NCBI RefSeq assembly: GCF_017873215.1
Contig: NZ_JAGGKA010000002.1
Location: forward strand, 186,001 to 250,000
Reading direction: 5' to 3'
Source: Clostridium tetanomorphum
Lineage (GTDB): Bacteria; Bacillota; Clostridia; Clostridiales; Clostridiaceae
Length of the DNA stretch: 64,000 nucleotides
Positions within the stretch are counted from its first letter, which is position 1, and every line of letters begins with the position of its first letter. Under the pieces are notes generated by a model. That model had not been told where the DNA came from. It did not search any database and was given only the letters and a program-made list of their open reading frames with translations. The translations under genes and the position numbers were made by a program. Positions 53,268 to 62,274 of the stretch are shown one piece after another.

Positions 53268-53957
53268 ATGGAGGAAGAAATAACGTTAGATTTAAGGGAC
53301 TTTTTTCGCATAATGAGAAAAAGAGGAAAGCTTATAGTTTTAATAACTTTAATTTGTACTCTAATATCAGGTGTTTTAAGTTTCTTTGTATTAAGCCCTA
53401 CTTATGAAGCTAAAACCAGTATAATTATAGGTAAGCTGCAAACAGAAGAAGGAAAACTTAATAATAATGATGTAGTAATGTACCAAAATCTTGTTAAAAC
53501 CTATGCTGTAATTGCTGAATCAGTTAGAGTTACGGATTCTGCTATAAAAAAATTAGGTGGAAATTATACAAGAAAAGAATTGGAAAAGATGATAACAGTG
53601 ACCCCTCAACAAGGAACACAAATACTTTTAATAAAAGCAGAAAATAAAGATGCAAAAGATGCCGCAAGAGTTGCAGATGCAGTATCAAAATCCTTTGTTG
53701 AAGAATCAAAAATTGTATACCCAACAGGTGGAAATATAACTATAATGGATAATCCTAAAGTTCCAGAAAAACCTGTAAAGCCTAAGAAAGCTTTAAATGT
53801 AGCTATTGCATTTTTTATAGGTCTTATGGTATCAGTAGGTTTAGCTTTTGTGTTAGAATACATGGATAGTACTATAAAAACAGAAGATGATGTAGAAAGA
53901 TATTTAGGCCTTCCAATTGTGGGAATTATACCAAAGCAAAATATGGATAACAATTAA
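53268..53957 (+). CDS. capsular polysaccharide chain-length / co-polymerase protein
   Basis: A 229-residue Wzz-type protein (CpsC/CapA/YveK-like). Two membrane segments (about 20-40 LIVLITLICTLISGVLSFFVL and 170-192 VAIAFFIGLMVSVGLAFVL, each shown in part) enclose a mostly helical external domain; the proline-rich PKVPEKPVKPKK motif precedes the second. The C-terminal cytoplasmic part LEYMDSTIKTEDDVERYLGLP contacts the tyrosine kinase encoded at 54980. Opens the capsule locus. AGGAGG ribosome binding site. Confidence 0.9.
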   Translation: MEEEITLDLRDFFRIMRKRGKLIVLITLICTLISGVLSFFVLSPTYEAKTSIIIGKLQTEEGKLNNNDVVMYQNLVKTYAVIAESVRVTDSAIKKLGGNYTRKELEKMITVTPQQGTQILLIKAENKDAKDAARVADAVSKSFVEESKIVYPTGGNITIMDNPKVPEKPVKPKKALNVAIAFFIGLMVSVGLAFVLEYMDSTIKTEDDVERYLGLPIVGIIPKQNMDNN

Positions 53958-53999
53958 CAAAGGACAGATAGCAGAGTGCATATGTTAGGTAAGATGGCT

Positions 54000-54027
54000 A
54001 GAATTAAGATAATATTATTTTAATTCT
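54000..54027. other. near-perfect 28-bp palindrome in the capsule locus
   Basis: AGAATTAAGATAAT (54000-54013) faces ATTATTTTAATTCT (54014-54027), 13 of 14 pairs plus one wobble. It lies in the 237-base gap between the chain-length gene and the phosphatase gene and has no T-run; a cruciform-type or weak terminator structure. Nothing else is recognisable in the gap. Confidence 0.4.
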
Positions 54028-54194
54028 CATATCGAAACATAGTAATTATATAGACATAAAAATGGCTTTTTGCTATTGGATAATTGCAAAGAGGTAACAA
54101 AAATGTTGTTTCTACAATAAAAACTATGAAACTTTAATTTAGAAAACTAATATCTGTACTCTGACTGTGTAATCTGAAAAAAGGGTTGATAAAA

Positions 54195-54965
54195 GTGTTA
54201 GATATACATTCGCATATATTACCACAAATAGATGATGGAGCAAAGTCATTGGAAATTTCTTTAGAAATGCTTAAAATGGCAAAGAAAGATAATGTGGAAA
54301 ATATAATAGCCACTCCTCATTATTATAGAGGATATTATGAAACTGAATATGATAAAGTACTTACTGTAATAGATAAAATAAATTCAGAAGCATTAAATAT
54401 GGGAATAGATATAAAAGTATTGCCTGGGCAAGAAATATTTTTAGATAAACATACAGCTAAGCTATATAGAGAAGGAATTGTAAAAGGACTTAATAATAGT
54501 AAGTATGTGCTTGTAGAAACAGCTATGATGGATATGCCTAAAGATGTTTTAGAATATATATATGAACTTAAGCTCCAAGGAGCCATTCCTATATTAGCTC
54601 ACCCTGAAAGATATAAATACATTATAGAGAAACCTGCTCTTATAAATGAATTTGGTAAGGAAGGGTGCTTATTTCAAATAAATACGGGTAGTATTAGAGG
54701 AATATTTGGTGCAAAAGTACAAAATACTGCAAAACTTTTAATAAAACATGGTATATGCAATTTCATAGCTTCAGATGCACATTCTACAGGAAATAGGTGT
54801 CCAGGATTAAATTCATCTTTACAGTTAGTTAAAGATATAAATAAAGATGTGTATAATTCATTTGATATAAATTGTAATTTGTTATTAAAAAATCAGGATA
54901 TAAATTATGAATTTGAAGAGATAAAAGAGAAGAAAAGTATCTTTAGTTTTTTTAGAAAAAAATAA
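54195..54965 (+). CDS. PHP-type protein-tyrosine phosphatase (CpsB/YwqE family)
   Basis: A 256-residue manganese-dependent phosphatase with the PHP opening LDIHSHILPQIDDGAKS, ATPHYYRG, PGQEIF, LAHPERYKYI and SDAHSTGNR motifs, which together hold three metals. It removes phosphate from the tyrosine cluster of the capsule kinase. I prefer GTG 54195 (nine bases after AAGGG) to TTG 54186, which touches the ribosome binding site. Order chain-length, phosphatase, kinase is the standard Firmicute capsule opening. Confidence 0.88.
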   Translation: MLDIHSHILPQIDDGAKSLEISLEMLKMAKKDNVENIIATPHYYRGYYETEYDKVLTVIDKINSEALNMGIDIKVLPGQEIFLDKHTAKLYREGIVKGLNNSKYVLVETAMMDMPKDVLEYIYELKLQGAIPILAHPERYKYIIEKPALINEFGKEGCLFQINTGSIRGIFGAKVQNTAKLLIKHGICNFIASDAHSTGNRCPGLNSSLQLVKDINKDVYNSFDINCNLLLKNQDINYEFEEIKEKKSIFSFFRKK

Positions 54966-54979
54966 ATGGAGTGAATTAA

Positions 54980-55717
54980 ATGGGAAAAGTTGATTTGATT
55001 TCTGTAAAAGATCCAAAATCTCCTATATCAGAAGCATATAGAACCTTAAGAACCAATATACAGTTTTCATCCTTTGATAAAAAAATTCAAACTATAGTAA
55101 TAACCAGTTCTGGTCCTGGGGAAGGTAAATCAACCACGTCTTCAAACTTAGCTGTGGTAATGGCACAAGGTGGAAGTAAGACTATAATTATAGACTGTGA
55201 CCAGAGAAAACCAAGATTACATAAGTTATTTAGTTTATCTAATGAATCGGGATTATCAGATCTTTTAGCAGGAAATACAGAGTTTTCACAGGCTGTACAT
55301 AAAACTGAAATTGAAAATTTAGATATACTTCCAGCTGGTACAAGACCTCCTAATCCATCGGAATTATTATCATCTAAAAAAATGGGTAGTTTTATAGAGG
55401 AATTAAGAGGAGAATATGATTGTATAATATTAGATACTCCTCCTGTAATAGCAGTAACAGATGCTCAACTTTTAGCAAGTAAAGCGGATGGCTGTGTACT
55501 TGTGTTATCCTCGGGAGAAGTGGAAAGAGAAGCTGCTATGAAGGCTAAAGAGCTTTTAGAAAAGGTTCAAGCTAAGATAATAGGAGTAGTATTAAATAAA
55601 TTAGAAGTATCAGAGAAAGGATACTATGGATACTACTATCATTATTATTATGGTAATGATGGAGAAAAGATTAAAAAGAAAAAAAGCAAAAATTCTAAAG
55701 AAGATTTAGCAGTTTAA
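54980..55717 (+). CDS. capsule tyrosine kinase (CpsD/YwqD family)
   Basis: A 245-residue bacterial tyrosine kinase. Walker A SSGPGEGKSTTSSNLA (about residue 42), Walker A' TIIIDCDQRKP, Walker B CIILDTPPVIA. The C-terminus carries a tyrosine cluster YYGYYYHYYYG for autophosphorylation, followed by a lysine-rich tail. It works with the chain-length protein to control polymer assembly. Opening VDLISVKDPKSPISEAYRTLRTN (in part) is typical. The gene lies 14 bases after the phosphatase and is followed by a terminator. Confidence 0.92.
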   Translation: MGKVDLISVKDPKSPISEAYRTLRTNIQFSSFDKKIQTIVITSSGPGEGKSTTSSNLAVVMAQGGSKTIIIDCDQRKPRLHKLFSLSNESGLSDLLAGNTEFSQAVHKTEIENLDILPAGTRPPNPSELLSSKKMGSFIEELRGEYDCIILDTPPVIAVTDAQLLASKADGCVLVLSSGEVEREAAMKAKELLEKVQAKIIGVVLNKLEVSEKGYYGYYYHYYYGNDGEKIKKKKSKNSKEDLAV

Positions 55718-55727
55718 TGCTAAAAAG

Positions 55728-55764
55728 TAACTCTTAAAGTTTAATACTATAAGAGTTATTTTTT
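55728..55764 (+). terminator. terminator of the capsule regulation genes
   Basis: Stem TAACTCTTA (55728-55736) / TAAGAGTTA (55750-55758) followed by TTTTTT. Confidence 0.9.
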
Positions 55765-56160
55765 CTTAAGTTGCAGCATAAAATAACGAATTAGTTATTA
55801 AAGAGGACAAATTTAAGGAAGAAAATAAAATGAAATAAATGGTAATATAGTCTTTATTTTAATATATTATTTAGTCATATAATGATGTATAATGTATAAA
55901 AATGAATTAATACCATTTTTTTAGTTTGTTTCTATTTAATAATTGGATTTGAAAAATTGAAATTAAGAAGAAAATAGAGCAAATTATTAATTTTAATAGG
56001 AATTCAAAGAAAAATGAATAAAAACAGTTAAATTTTGTGATAAAGTATATATTTTCTTGCTTAATAGGCAATATGAATATTTATGTAAACCAATAAATGC
56101 TATAAAATAGAAGTTGTAATAGGCTATTAGTGGTTCAATCATGTATAGGGGGGATAAGTT
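55765..56160. other. 396-base AT-rich intergenic region before the sugar transferase
   Basis: No open frame or clear repeat. A TATAAT at 55888-55893 could be a -10 box but no good -35 lies 17 bases upstream. The region probably carries the promoter and 5' leader of the downstream polysaccharide genes. The ribosome binding site GGGGGGAT is at its end. Confidence 0.4.
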
Positions 56161-56841
56161 GTGCAGGAGTTCAATAGTGGGCTGAAAAGTGGGTCAGAGA
56201 ATATAGAAATAGTATATGAAAATAAATATGAAAAAAGTAATGGTTATTTTATATTAAAGAGAACAATAGATATACTAGGTTCTCTTTGTGGATTAATATT
56301 ATTAAGTCCAATAATAATAATTACAGCTATAGCTATTAAGTTGGATTCAGAGGGGCCAGTATTTTTTTCACAAGAGAGAGTTGGACAAAATGGAACTATA
56401 TTCAAAATGTACAAGTTTAGATCCATGGTAACCAATGCAGAAGAAATTTTACACCAACTTAAGGATAAAAATGAAATGTCAGGACCTATGTTTAAAATAA
56501 AAAAAGATCCTAGAATCACAAAAGTAGGTCATTTTATAAGAAAGACAAGCATTGACGAGCTGCCTCAATTAATCAATGTATTAAAAGGAGAAATGTCCTT
56601 GGTAGGGCCAAGACCTAATCTTCCAAGGGAAGTAATAAAATTTACAGACTATCAAAAAACAAAGCTTTTAGCAAAACCCGGTCTTACTTGCTACTGGCAG
56701 GTGATGGGTAGAAATAGTATTGATTTTGAACAGTGGATGGAACTGGATGTAAGGTATGTGGAAGAGAGAAGTACTTGGGTGGATATAAAGTTGATATTTA
56801 GGACTGTTAAAGTATTATTCGGAGATGAAAATGCAGGATAA
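56161..56841 (+). CDS. undecaprenyl-phosphate sugar-1-phosphate transferase
   Basis: A 226-residue initiating transferase of the polyprenyl glycosylphosphotransferase type (WcaJ/PglC core). One N-terminal membrane segment (ILGSLCGLILLSPIIIITAI) then the conserved KLDSEGPVFFSQERVGQNG, MYKFRSMVTNAE, ITKVGHFIRKTSIDELPQLINVLKGEMSLVGPRP (in parts: TSIDELPQLINVLKGEMS) and LTCYWQVMGRN motifs. It puts the first sugar phosphate on the lipid carrier. GTG start. Its final 21 codons are partly duplicated at 57577. Confidence 0.92.
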   Translation: MQEFNSGLKSGSENIEIVYENKYEKSNGYFILKRTIDILGSLCGLILLSPIIIITAIAIKLDSEGPVFFSQERVGQNGTIFKMYKFRSMVTNAEEILHQLKDKNEMSGPMFKIKKDPRITKVGHFIRKTSIDELPQLINVLKGEMSLVGPRPNLPREVIKFTDYQKTKLLAKPGLTCYWQVMGRNSIDFEQWMELDVRYVEERSTWVDIKLIFRTVKVLFGDENAG

Positions 56842-56921
56842 AAACAGCTAATAGTATGGTCATATGCTTTATAAATTATTATAATTTGAAGTTTTTCAGG
56901 TTGTTGTAAAGTAATATAAAT

Positions 56922-56967
56922 TTTAGATAATTAAAATCGTCGCATTGTCGCGTTTTGATTATCTAAA
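56922..56967 (+). other. 15-bp hairpin upstream of loaP
   Basis: TTTAGATAATTAAAA (56922-56936) pairs with TTTTGATTATCTAAA (56953-56967), one T-G pair, around CGTCGCATTGTCGCG, a loop unusually rich in CG. It stands 83 bases before the loaP ATG. Could be a terminator without T-run, or a leader element bound by LoaP. Confidence 0.45.
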
Positions 56968-57049
56968 TGCCATAAAGATATAGAATTCACAGTTAAAGAA
57001 GTATATTTTACTTGTGAAATGGCGAAGCCTGCCCAAAAGGAGGAAAATT

Positions 57050-57556
57050 ATGTGGTATGCAGTTCAAGTTAGAACAGGAGAGGAAGAAAAGATAAAGCTT
57101 ATATGTAATAAGATGATATCTAATAATGTTCTAGAGGAATGCTGTATTCCTTATTATGAGAAGAAGATAAAATATATGGGAAAATGGCATATAACAACTG
57201 AAATATTATTCCCAGGATATATCTTTATGGTTAGTAATCACATAAATGATTTGCTATTGGATGTGAAAAAGATTCCTAAATTAATTAAAATTCTTGGGGA
57301 TGGAAAAGAGATGATACCTCTATATGATAGAGAAATAGAATTTTTAATGAGGTTTGGGAAAGAAGATCATCTTATTAAAATGTCATATGGATATATAGAA
57401 AATGATAAAATTGTAATAACAGATGGTCCAATGAAGGATTATGAAGGAACTATAAAAAAGATTGATAGACATAAAAGAAAAGCAATAATAGAAATAGAGT
57501 TTTTTGGAAGAAATATAGAAGTTAGTGTTGGAGTGGAAATTGTAAGGAAGGTATAA
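57050..57556 (+). CDS. loaP: LoaP-type NusG paralogue, operon-specific antiterminator
   Basis: A 168-residue NusG-like factor. The NGN domain opens MWYAVQVRTGEEEKIKLIC and continues with LFPGYIFM near residue 62, and the C-terminal KOW domain reads DGPMKDYEGTIKKIDRHKRKA. Too short and divergent for housekeeping NusG; LoaP proteins of Firmicutes promote readthrough of long polysaccharide and polyketide operons and recognise a leader RNA hairpin. AAAGGAGG precedes ATG 57050. It is embedded in the capsule operon it probably controls. A broken second copy lies at 60126. Confidence 0.85.
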   Translation: MWYAVQVRTGEEEKIKLICNKMISNNVLEECCIPYYEKKIKYMGKWHITTEILFPGYIFMVSNHINDLLLDVKKIPKLIKILGDGKEMIPLYDREIEFLMRFGKEDHLIKMSYGYIENDKIVITDGPMKDYEGTIKKIDRHKRKAIIEIEFFGRNIEVSVGVEIVRKV

Positions 57557-57576
57557 GAAGAAAATGATGTTTCTGT

Positions 57577-57639
57577 GTGAATTTGAAGTTGATATTTAAG
57601 ACAGTCAGAGTGCTGTTTGTGGATGACAATGTAGTATAG
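57577..57639 (+). pseudogene. duplicated 3' end of a sugar transferase gene
   Basis: The 21-codon stretch NLKLIFKTVRVLFVDDNVV plus stop matches the end of the transferase at 56161 (DIKLIFRTVKVLFGDENAG), including shared nucleotides AAGTTGATATTTA. It has no start. It lies between loaP and rfbA and marks a recombination or gene-replacement junction. Confidence 0.75.
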
Positions 57640-57652
57640 GGGAGGGGCATAG

Positions 57653-58564
57653 ATGAAAGGAATTATTTTAGCTGGAGGATCTGGAACTAGACTTTATCCA
57701 GTAACAAAATCAGTATCAAAACAAATATTACCTATATATGATAAACCAATGATTTATTATCCGTTATCAGTACTAATGCTTGCAGGAATAAGAGATATTC
57801 TTATAATCTCAACGACTAGGGATATAAGCTCTTTTAAGGAGCTGTTAGGAGATGGAAGTCAGCTTGGATTGAATTTTCAATATGCAATTCAAGCTGAGCC
57901 AAGGGGCTTAGCAGAAGCTTTCATAATTGGTGAAGAGTTTATAGGAAAAGATAAGGTAGCACTAGTCTTAGGAGATAATATATTCTTTGGGTATGGACTT
58001 ACTGAAAGATTAAAAAGAGCAGTTGAAAGAGAAGAAGCCACTATATTTGGATATCATGTAAGTAACCCAAAAGATTTTGGAGTAGTAGAGTTTGATGAAA
58101 ATAATAATGTTATTTCTATAGAAGAAAAACCACAAAATCCAAGATCCAATTATGCAGTGCCAGGTCTTTACTTTTATGATAGTAGTGTAGTAGAAATAGC
58201 TAAGTCAATAAAGCCATCAGATAGAGGGGAACTTGAAATAACTTCAGTTAATAATGAGTATTTAAGAAACAACAAATTGAAAGTGGAGCTTTTAGGAAGA
58301 GGAATGGCTTGGCTAGATACGGGAACTCATAGGGGCTTATTAAATGCTGCTAATTTTGTGGAAGCTGTACAAACTAGGCAGGGATTGTATGTAGCTTGCA
58401 TAGAAGAAATAGCGTATAGAAAAGGATACATAGATAGAGCGCAGTTAATAAAATTAGCTAAACCTTTTTCTAAAGTAGATTATGGAAAATATTTATTAAT
58501 CATAGCTGAGGAGCTAACTGATGTTGTAAGAGAAGTTGCTGGTACTATGCAAATAATAGAATAG
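57653..58564 (+). CDS. rfbA: glucose-1-phosphate thymidylyltransferase
   Basis: A 303-residue nucleotidyltransferase: [20 protein letters not shown] is the nucleotide-binding start, [10 protein letters not shown] the sugar-binding region, LGDNIFFG the metal-binding Asp, and WLDTGTH the C-terminal signature. It makes dTDP-glucose from glucose 1-phosphate. Full length. Ribosome binding site GGGGAGGGG. It pairs with rfbB, 21 bases downstream. Confidence 0.94.
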   Translation: MKGIILAGGSGTRLYPVTKSVSKQILPIYDKPMIYYPLSVLMLAGIRDILIISTTRDISSFKELLGDGSQLGLNFQYAIQAEPRGLAEAFIIGEEFIGKDKVALVLGDNIFFGYGLTERLKRAVEREEATIFGYHVSNPKDFGVVEFDENNNVISIEEKPQNPRSNYAVPGLYFYDSSVVEIAKSIKPSDRGELEITSVNNEYLRNNKLKVELLGRGMAWLDTGTHRGLLNAANFVEAVQTRQGLYVACIEEIAYRKGYIDRAQLIKLAKPFSKVDYGKYLLIIAEELTDVVREVAGTMQIIE

Positions 58565-58585
58565 ATTTTAGTCTTGGAGGATATT

Positions 58586-59641
58586 ATGAAGAATTATTTA
58601 GTTACAGGTGGAGCTGGATTTATAGGATCAAATTTTATTATATATATGTTGAATAAGTATTCAGATATAAGAATAATAAATTTAGATAAAATTACATATG
58701 CAGGTAATTTGCAAAACCTTAAATCCGTAGAAGACAATCAGAATTACGTATTTGTTCAAGGGGATATATGCGATGAACAATTAGTAGAAGGGTTATTTGA
58801 AAAATATGACATAGATTATGTAGTGAATTTTGCAGCAGAATCACATGTTGATAGAAGTATAAAAGAACCAGAAGTGTTTGTAAGAACTAATGTACTAGGA
58901 ACAGTCATATTATTAAATGCAGCGAAAAAATCTTGGGAAACAAATGAGGGGATTAAAGGAGGAAAAAAATATATTCAAGTTTCTACAGATGAAGTATATG
59001 GTTCTCTTGGAGAAAATGGTTTCTTCATTGAGACAACATCAATAGATCCCCATAGTCCATATTCATCAAGTAAGGCTAGTGCAGATTTGATGGTAAAGTC
59101 ATATGCTGATACATATAAGATGCCAGTAAATATAACAAGGTGTTCAAACAATTATGGACCACATCAATTTCCGGAAAAATTAATACCATTATTGATAAAT
59201 AATTGTTTAAATCATAAAGTATTGCCTGTATATGGTGATGGACTAAATATAAGGGATTGGTTATATGTAGAAGATCACTGTAAAGCCATAGATATGGTTA
59301 TAAATAGTGGAAGATTAGGAGAAGTTTATAACGTAGGTGGACACAATGAAAGAACCAATATACAAATTGTTAAGACAGTTATAAGGTATCTCAATAAAAA
59401 TGTAGATAAAGAAATAAATGAGGACTTAATCAAATTTGTAGAAGACAGAAAAGGACATGATAGAAGGTATGGAATAGATCCAGCTAAGATAAAAGAAGAA
59501 CTAGGATGGTATCCTGAAACTACCTTTGAAGTTGGAATTAAGAAAACAATTGAATGGTATTTAATTAATCAAGAATGGATGAAGAATATAACCAATGGTG
59601 AATATCAAAATTATTATATAAAAATGTATGGAGAAAAATAG
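58586..59641 (+). CDS. rfbB: dTDP-glucose 4,6-dehydratase
   Basis: A 351-residue short-chain dehydrogenase-type enzyme with GGAGFIGSNF, the catalytic STDEVYG segment, YSSSKAS (the YxxxK pair) and DHCKAID late. It turns dTDP-glucose into dTDP-4-keto-6-deoxyglucose. ATG 58586 follows TTGGAGG; ATG 58574 would add four residues. After it no intact rfbC or rfbD appears; the keto sugar may feed another deoxysugar route or use genes elsewhere. Confidence 0.94.
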   Translation: MKNYLVTGGAGFIGSNFIIYMLNKYSDIRIINLDKITYAGNLQNLKSVEDNQNYVFVQGDICDEQLVEGLFEKYDIDYVVNFAAESHVDRSIKEPEVFVRTNVLGTVILLNAAKKSWETNEGIKGGKKYIQVSTDEVYGSLGENGFFIETTSIDPHSPYSSSKASADLMVKSYADTYKMPVNITRCSNNYGPHQFPEKLIPLLINNCLNHKVLPVYGDGLNIRDWLYVEDHCKAIDMVINSGRLGEVYNVGGHNERTNIQIVKTVIRYLNKNVDKEINEDLIKFVEDRKGHDRRYGIDPAKIKEELGWYPETTFEVGIKKTIEWYLINQEWMKNITNGEYQNYYIKMYGEK

Positions 59642-59691
59642 AAGGTTATATTCATGGAGCAAGTTAAGTTTTATATGTAATTTAATCTAAG

Positions 59692-59811
59692 GTATTTGGT
59701 AATTACAGAGGATACTTTATGGGAATATATAATTATGAAGATTTTATTGAAGCTGGATTAGATATGATTTTTGTTCAAGATAGTCAGTCTAAATGTAAAA
59801 GACGTAGTTGA
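59692..59811 (+). pseudogene. rfbC fragment 1 (dTDP-4-dehydrorhamnose 3,5-epimerase)
   Basis: About 40 codons, YRGYFMGIYNYEDFIEAGLD and MIFVQDSQSKCK, match the N-terminal region of RfbC and stop at TGA 59809. The segment after it to about 59928 is a broken reading frame (DLEYHILKLALEMRGWRE) of unknown origin. The rest to 60125 is AT-rich without genes. Confidence 0.7.
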
Positions 59812-60125
59812 TTACCAAACAGGAAATCCAACCAATGCATAAGATTTAGAATATCATATTTTAAAATTGGCATTAGAGATGAGGGGTTGGAGAGAGTTTT
59901 AAAAGTTTTTATTGAAAAATATAAATAGATATTATTATAAACTTAGAAGAAAATGTATAATATGAAGAAAAAATTAATCTTTTAAAAGTAATATAATGAT
60001 AAGCAATAATATAAAATATTTAAAAATTAATCAAAAATTAATAAATTTTGGAAAATTATTGATAAAACATTTATTTTATGATAAAATTCACAATGTATTA
60101 TTTAATTTAATTATAGGAAGAAGAT

Positions 60126-60240
60126 AAAATGTATGGGAAAATGGGGTATAATAACTTAAATATTATTTCTCGAATATATCTTTATGATTAGTAATCAAAT
60201 AAATGAGTTGCTATTGGAATTGTAAGAAAGATATAAGAAG
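60126..60240 (+). pseudogene. internally deleted loaP copy
   Basis: Nearly identical at base level to two parts of loaP: 60126-60215 corresponds to 57171-57268 (ATGGGAAAATGG ... ATATCTTTATG ... TTGCTATTGG), then jumps directly to the gene end (GAATTGTAAGAAAGATATAAGAAG, cf. 57537-57559). About 270 bases are missing between. No reading frame survives. Confidence 0.75.
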
Positions 60241-60694
60241 TATGTATGGAGAAGTATTAGAATTAGTTGTTAAAGCAGCGAAGCAAATTATAGGAAAATT
60301 TGAATTACATAAAAATAAATATAAGAATATGGTATAATAAGCTTGTGTAATAATAGGGACAACAAATTAAGAGGTTATAGAATTCTGATTTGTATTCGAA
60401 AATTCTTGTTCTAGAAATGAGAAAAATCTTTGAAAATCAAGGAAATCTCGACAGGAAGGGAGACTGTTATTATACTGGTGGATGTTCAAAAGATATCTGT
60501 CTTTTCTTGTGTTTTGGGATGAAAAAGTTTCAAAATGGTTATTTTGAAAGATACGTTGCTAGATCAACTATTTATAAATCATTGAATAATGAATAGGAGA
60601 ATAAAGTGTCTGTGAGGAATAGATATTTTCACGTTGAGACTTTATCGCAATAAGGTAAAAGTATAAAACAACTCAGTGTAGAAAAAACGTTGGT
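60241..60694. other. degenerate region between loaP and rfbC remnants
   Basis: Contains short open stretches, the longest 60390-60596 (68 codons), but its predicted protein matches no family I know, has no ribosome binding site and lies among pseudogenes. Probably eroded DNA of earlier capsule genes. No clear repeats or RNA genes. Confidence 0.4.
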
Positions 60695-61218
60695 GGAATT
60701 GAAGGTTTGTGTATTATTGTTCCTGAGATATATCTTAATAATAAAGACTATTTTTTGAATCCTATGATTTACAAGATATAATTAATAACGGTTTAGATTT
60801 GAATTTTGTTCAATATAATCAGTCTAAAAGTTTTAAAGGTGTACTGCAAGTATTTCATGTTAATAGGAATTATCCTTAGAGGAAATTGATACGAGTGATA
60901 AGTGGTTTCGTATTTGAGGTTGCAGTGAATTTAAGGAAAGAAAGTAGTACATATAAGAAGTGATATGGTGCTGAGTTATCAGCTGACAATTGTAAACAGT
61001 TTTATTTACCAAAGGGATTTGGTCACGGATTCCTAACTTTGTGTGATATAGCTGAAGTGTGCTTCAAAGTTTCAGAGCATTGGTACACAAATTACGAAAT
61101 TAGAATTGCATGGAATGATCCTAAGATAGATATAGAATGGCCTATTGATGATAATATCGAACTTGTTATGGCAGACAAAGATAAGAATAATAAACTTTTG
61201 GCTGAAATTGAATTGTAA
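60695..61218 (+). pseudogene. rfbC pseudogene, nearly full length
   Basis: Reads IEGLCIIVPEIYL then, after one frameshift in a T-run near 60747, FESYDLQDIINNGLDLNFVQ, VLQVFHVNRNYP, a TAG where glutamine is expected, RKLIRVISGFVFEVAVNLRK, a TGA where tryptophan is expected, YGAELSADNCKQFYLPKGFG, HGFLTLCDIAEVCFKVSEHW and AWNDPKIDIEWP to TAA 61216. All family landmarks of RfbC are there; both stops are single transitions (CAG to TAG, TGG to TGA), so decay is recent. Confidence 0.85.
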
Positions 61219-61234
61219 TGAAAGGGTTATGATT

Positions 61235-62227
61235 ATGAATGTTCTTTACACATGTGATAACAATTATATATGGATAATGGGAATATCCATGATATCGCTT
61301 TTTGAGAATAATAAAGCGCAGAAGAGATTGAATGTATACCTTTTGGGAGATTGCATTTCAGAAGATAATAAGAAAATTCTTCAGATGATTGCGACAAAAT
61401 ATGAACGTAAATGTTTCATTATAGATGTTCCTAAGCTAGATATTCCAGAAGTTCTCATTTCACAGCGATGGCCTATTAGTGCATTCACTAGATTGTTTTC
61501 AGGACAATTATTACCAATAGAACTGGATAGAATTCTTTATTTGGATTGTGATACTATTATTGAGGGAGATATAAGTCCATTAGATAATTTTGATATGCAA
61601 GGTAAGGTGCTTTGCGGAATTAAGGATTGTATTGGAAAAACATATAAGCAGAATATTGGTCTACCAGGAGATGGACTTTATGTAAATGCAGGAGTTCTTT
61701 TGCTTGACTTGAATAAATTAAGAGAGATTGATATTTTAAAAGAAATAAAGAAGTATTTAAATAAATATACTTCCATAATAAATTATGCTGACCAGGATAT
61801 TCTTAATGGGGTGTTTTCAAGTGTAGCTGGTGTATTAAGTCCTGAATATAATGTTATGACCTTATTAGCAGTATATAGTTATGAAGATGTAAAGAAACTT
61901 AGATTTCCAACAAATTTTTATACGAAAAAAGAAGTTGAGAATGCTGTTAAACATTCGAAAATAATCCATTATACAACCTGTATGCTGAATGTAAGACCGT
62001 GGTTTTCAAATAGTAGACACCCATATGTTAATGAGTTTGCAAAGTATAAGGCTATTAGTCCATGGGCAGATGTTGAGCTTACAGAATTTAAGTTTAAATC
62101 AAAAGTATCAAAAGTAGTAGCTATTGTGCAAAAACTACCTTATTGTCTTGCTATTAGAATATTAGGCTTAATTCATGCAGAGTTAAAACCACTCTATATT
62201 CGAGTCAAGGCAAATTTAAACAAATAA
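61235..62227 (+). CDS. family 8 glycosyltransferase
   Basis: A 330-residue GT8 enzyme of the LPS/galactosyltransferase type. NVLYTCDNNYIWIMGIS opens the fold, ILYLDCDTIIEGDI has the metal-binding DxD (about residue 104), and YADQDILNGVFS and IIHYTTCMLNVRPW the later motifs. ATG 61235 is eight bases after AAAGGG; the open frame extends upstream to 61145 only because it overlaps the rfbC remnant. More CGT/CGA arginine codons than in genes upstream hint at separate origin. Confidence 0.88.
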   Translation: MNVLYTCDNNYIWIMGISMISLFENNKAQKRLNVYLLGDCISEDNKKILQMIATKYERKCFIIDVPKLDIPEVLISQRWPISAFTRLFSGQLLPIELDRILYLDCDTIIEGDISPLDNFDMQGKVLCGIKDCIGKTYKQNIGLPGDGLYVNAGVLLLDLNKLREIDILKEIKKYLNKYTSIINYADQDILNGVFSSVAGVLSPEYNVMTLLAVYSYEDVKKLRFPTNFYTKKEVENAVKHSKIIHYTTCMLNVRPWFSNSRHPYVNEFAKYKAISPWADVELTEFKFKSKVSKVVAIVQKLPYCLAIRILGLIHAELKPLYIRVKANLNK

Positions 62228-62274
62228 TAATTTTAAATGATTAGAAGTAATTTTTTATATAAGGGTGATTTTTA

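Noticed and set aside
60390-60596. 68-codon ORF among capsule remnants as a gene
   Set aside because: No ribosome binding site, no recognisable motif and pseudogenes on both sides; noted only as part of the degenerate region.
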